A stretch of 10,000 nt of DNA, taken from NCBI RefSeq assembly GCF_964340395.1, contig NC_135570.1:13810322-13820321 (forward strand). Direction: 5' to 3'. Source of the DNA: Glandiceps talaboti. Its lineage: Eukaryota > Hemichordata > Enteropneusta > Spengelidae. Positions 8,934 to 10,000 of the stretch are shown one piece after another. The notes beneath the pieces were generated by a model that saw only the letters and a program-made list of their open reading frames with translations, had not been told where the DNA came from and did no database searches. Position 1 is the first letter of the stretch, and the number at the start of each line of letters is the position of its first letter. Position numbers and translations under genes: made by a program.

Positions 8934-10000
8934 AGAGGACATGCATGACACTTGATAAATGACATGCCTTATCGTACATTTACTTTTCAAATTGCTGCAT
9001 GTTGTCCATTCGCGATTTTGGCTACCACCTAATTCCAAATCACGCGATATTTCGCGATGAAACGAGATTTCAGCTTTTAATCAAACAGTTTTGATTTTGT
9101 AATTAGAATTTGGAATTATTTCATTATGCAACTTTATTTTGTGTCCTTGACCGATTCAATACGAAACTTTTCTTGTATTTGGGGAAAAAAATTAATCTTT
9201 TAAAATATGGTATTCCTTTTATATTTGATAGTTTCGTATCTGGACTCATAAGGATCAGTTACACCAAACTGAAGAAGCCCTAGATAAGGGCAAAATCATG
9301 CATGAATACTTCGAAAATGACTGGTTCGGTGTTGAGTATCCAATGCCAAAATCAGGTAGGTAAATGCTAAAATTAACCACTGACATAGCGTGAGATCACG
9401 AGTACGCTTTGGCATGTTATGGTAGCTTCCATAAAATTTGGGAAAGTGATAATTTTGTAAGTACATGTAATTCTTTAGTGTTCTATAAAATTACAAACTT
9501 CGATTGATTATTGATATAGCAAATTAAAAGAGCGTTAGAACGTCTCAAATGCCCTCAACTTATATGACATCATATTCTTTCGTTTATTCATTCTATTCGT
9601 TCACTTACAAAATGTGAATTCGGCTACTGGCTGACCCCATGGTCTGAATGAATGAATGAATAAATTAATTAATTAATTAATTAATTAATTAATTAGCCTG
9701 CATACGAATACGAGATACGTCTCAAGTCGAACAGACATATATAGGAGTTGATGAAATCAAATTTACAACACAGTGTAGTTAGTGTAATGCAAAAGTTAAA
9801 TATTTTCCTTACCACTCCTGAAGTTTTCCATTGTCAAAATTATGTATATATTTACATGTTAATTATTGATTTGTGACAGACATGGTGGCTGTTCCCGACT
9901 ATCCGTCTGGAGCCACGGAGCATTGGGGTATTATTACGTACAGAGAAACAAACTTACTGTACGAGCCTGGCGTATCATCAGAGAGTAACCATCAACGTGT
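2193..10000 (+). CDS. M1-family membrane aminopeptidase (aminopeptidase N-like), 5' part, five exons, runs off window end
   Basis: The spliced product is an M1 zinc aminopeptidase, a family that removes N-terminal residues from peptides, here probably as a cell-surface ectoenzyme. Joining 2193-2828, 8131-8272, 8687-8833, 9232-9355 and 9880-10000 gives about 389 codons, if one base is skipped in the stalk. In order these encode a basic cytoplasmic tail and membrane anchor (residues about 1-33), a Thr-rich stalk (about 40-75), the N-terminal beta-domain starting at WYAIRLPKNVRPIQFNLTLWP, the family block FQPTDSRRAFPNFDEP, the strand SSYLTAYIVSDF, then YPMPKSDMVAVPDY and GATEHWGIITYRETNLLYEPG. 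The exopeptidase motif falls near residue 360; from memory it is near 352-356 in human aminopeptidase N, so the model is unlikely to lack or gain an exon. The HEXXH zinc motif lies beyond the window. Subfamily (APN, APA, TRH-degrading or an invertebrate expansion) cannot be settled from this half. Oddities are a one-base frame break and the GATEH variant. Confidence 0.95.
4757..4829. repeat. 73-nt imperfect hairpin, pre-miRNA-sized, in intron 1
   Basis: TAGAGG (4757-4762) pairs with CCTCTA (4824-4829), T4763 with G4823 as a wobble, TATCCATG (4764-4771) with CATGGATA (4815-4822), and TTCGAAT (4774-4780) with ATTCGAA (4806-4812). A 2x2 internal loop separates the last two blocks. The apex has a 5-bp stem (CTCTT 4791-4795 with AAGAG 4801-4805) around a GTGGG loop, next to a roughly 10-nt bulge. 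The lower stem pairs 22 of 24 positions. It could be a small-RNA precursor or the remnant of a short fold-back transposon. I do not recognise the arms as a known miRNA. Confidence 0.7.
7049..7115. repeat. Stem-loop, first of a related pair
   Basis: AAGTC (7049-7053) pairs with GACTT (7111-7115), the 12-base block from CGATTCC to GGCA (7060-7070 region) with the complementary block at 7098-7108, and CCCC (7078-7081) with GGGG (7091-7094) around a TGTATAAAA loop. The 5' side belongs to a 27-bp block that recurs about 100 bp downstream. Confidence 0.65.
7149..7189. repeat. Stem-loop, second of a related pair
   Basis: AAGTC (7149-7153) pairs with GACTT (7185-7189) and ACACT (7161-7165) with AGTGT (7173-7177). 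The 5' side, from CTTGTAAACG at 7135, matches CTTGCAAACG at 7034 and continues similar for about 27 bases. The outer stem is the same as in the first hairpin and begins exactly 100 bp further on. Confidence 0.5.
7421..7714. mobile_element. Fold-back (MITE-like) element with about 130-bp inverted arms
   Basis: The left arm (7421-7551) is an imperfect inverted copy of the right arm (7581-7714), with about 29 bases between them. Well-matched blocks, left versus right reversed, include GAGCATCGC (7430-7438 / 7698-7706), GCTGTTTTG, TAATTGTA, TAGAATATCCTT, CCCTCATCGACTACA and AATCATTTGTTGAC. The structure has no transposase and no target-site duplication that I can see at these edges, so the true ends may lie further out. 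A non-autonomous DNA transposon is the likeliest source; a long-hairpin RNA precursor is an alternative. Confidence 0.7.
7715..7910. repeat. Probable dispersed-repeat block next to the fold-back
   Basis: The block contains GGAGGAAACTGGAGTACCCG (7780-7799) followed by GGGGAAAACC, a text I associate from memory with dispersed repeats in many marine-invertebrate genomes. Both strands carry short open frames here (7662-7883 on +, 7840-7649 on -), which is typical of a repeat rather than an exon. Neither frame contributes to the aminopeptidase. Confidence 0.35.
8131..8272 (+). CDS. Exon 2: M1 N-terminal domain, FQPTDSRRAFPNFDEP block
   Basis: The acceptor is a pyrimidine-rich tract ending ATTGTTAG at 8130. 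The first G completes an Arg codon begun in exon 1, so the protein reads GET-R-SLSTSKFQPTDSRRAFP across the 5.3 kb intron. M1 proteins are continuous at this point, which argues against a missing exon. The exon encodes 47 residues including the highly conserved (Q)PTDARRxFPCFDEP region, with Asn replacing the usual Cys (FPNFDEP), and ends in a LIHDGDHHAMSNMDPE strand equivalent to the usual 'LSNM' segment. The donor is GAG|GTAAGT at 8273, phase 0. Confidence 0.95.
8273..8686 (+). other. Intron 2 (414 bp, phase 0)
   Basis: GTAAGT donor and TTTTTTCCAG acceptor. No gene or notable element is seen, apart from a weak inverted repeat (GGAGTCA near 8429 with TGACTCC near 8475) enclosing two ATGAATAT copies. 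Confidence 0.9.
8687..8833 (+). CDS. Exon 3: M1 N-terminal domain, SSYLTAYIVSDF strand
   Basis: The acceptor TTTTTTCCAG ends at 8686 and the exon opens in phase 0, continuing directly from exon 2. It encodes 49 residues. The segment HFPITVPMSSYLTAYIVSDF matches the 'TPxMSTYLxAFxVxxF' strand present in essentially all M1 peptidases, near the substrate-facing edge of the N-terminal domain. Two N-glycosylation sequons (NTT and NET) follow, consistent with an extracellular domain. The donor is CCG|GTAAGT at 8834, phase 0. A TTG microsatellite begins only about 15 bases into the following intron. Confidence 0.94.
8834..9231 (+). other. Intron 3 (398 bp, phase 0)
   Basis: GTAAGT donor and TTTGATAG acceptor. 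It holds the TTG/TTA microsatellite (8849-8933) and an 11-bp perfect inverted repeat (9030-9040 with 9108-9118). The exon 3 frame reads through the donor into the microsatellite as a run of Val, Ile and Leu, which is a translation artefact. Confidence 0.9.
8849..8933. repeat. (TTG)n / (TTA)n microsatellite in intron 3
   Basis: TTG units from 8849, a TTA stretch at about 8870-8884, then TTG units to 8933. It begins about 15 bases downstream of the exon 3 donor. Confidence 0.97.
9232..9355 (+). CDS. Exon 4: FRIWTHKD to YPMPKS, entry into the catalytic domain
   Basis: The acceptor TTTTATATTTGATAG ends at 9231. The phase-0 start joins exon 3 to give NETKP-FRIWTHKDQLHQTEEAL, matching the usual 'VRVWARPDxxxxxxYAL' segment of M1 enzymes. 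It continues with a helix (DKGKIMHEYFENDWFG) and VEYPMPKS, the counterpart of 'YPLPKxD' that leads into the catalytic domain. The exon ends one base into an Asp codon (phase 1). The donor is TCAG|GTAGGT at 9356. The exon gives 41 full codons. Confidence 0.94.
9356..9879 (+). other. Intron 4 (524 bp, phase 1)
   Basis: GTAGGT donor and TTTGTGACAG acceptor. It contains a GAAT/TTAA simple-repeat tract (9646-9695). No coding potential is seen. Confidence 0.9.
9646..9695. repeat. (GAAT)n then (TTAA)n simple repeat in intron 4
   Basis: GAAT units at 9646-9662 run into TTAA units up to 9695. GAATGAATAAA (9654-9664) is also the perfect complement of TTTATTCATTC (9583-9593), giving an 11-bp stem. Confidence 0.93.
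9880..10000 (+). CDS. Exon 5 (partial): catalytic-domain start with exopeptidase motif variant GATEH
   Basis: The acceptor TTTGTGACAG ends at 9879; AC completes the Asp codon, giving DMVAVPDY. The segment PSGATEHWGIITYRETNLLYEPG is the M1 exopeptidase region, normally GAMENWGLITYRE. The Glu that in this family binds the substrate's free N-terminal amine is kept (9918-9920), but Met is Thr (9915-9917) and Asn is His (9921-9923). The downstream text LLYEPGVSSESNHQR matches the usual 'LLYDPxxSSxxNKQRV', so alignment is certain. The exon stays open to the window end, about 20 bases before the expected HEXXH zinc-binding motif. Confidence 0.95.

Overview
The window is eukaryotic, almost certainly from an invertebrate animal. 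It has GT-AG introns, AT-rich non-coding DNA full of simple repeats and fold-back sequences, and one multi-exon gene for a type II membrane peptidase. The species cannot be named from the sequence. A marine invertebrate such as a lancelet, hemichordate or mollusc would fit, but that is a guess.

The only gene I can support is on the + strand: the 5' part of an M1-family (gluzincin) zinc aminopeptidase of the aminopeptidase N / glutamyl aminopeptidase type. Five coding exons can be placed: 2193-2828, 8131-8272, 8687-8833, 9232-9355 and 9880 to beyond the window end. The junctions have consensus splice sites, the intron phases are 2, 0, 0 and 1, and the joined reading frame follows the expected M1 order without gaps. 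That order is a short cytoplasmic tail, a membrane anchor, a Thr-rich stalk, the N-terminal beta-domain, and the start of the catalytic domain as far as the exopeptidase (GAMEN) motif. The zinc site HEXXH(18)E should begin about 20 bases past the end, so catalytic competence cannot be judged here.

Two oddities lie in the gene. A single-base reading-frame break falls in the stalk, most likely within 2281-2345. The exopeptidase motif reads GATEH instead of GAMEN, while all flanking motifs are normal.

Layout: 1-1231 is upstream DNA with no gene I can support. 1232-1470 is a (TTGG)/(GACT) microsatellite. 1471-2192 is the 5' flank and presumed 5' UTR. 2193-2828 is exon 1. 2829-8130 is a 5.3 kb first intron holding several hairpins, including a 73-nt pre-miRNA-sized stem-loop (4757-4829), a pair of related stem-loops 100 bp apart (7049-7189) and a 294-bp fold-back element (7421-7714). 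8131-10000 holds exons 2-5 with short introns (about 0.4-0.5 kb), two of which carry microsatellites.

I see no operon, CRISPR array, mobile element with an intact transposase, or new multi-gene system. The items most worth checking are the GATEH motif, the stalk frameshift and the intronic hairpins.
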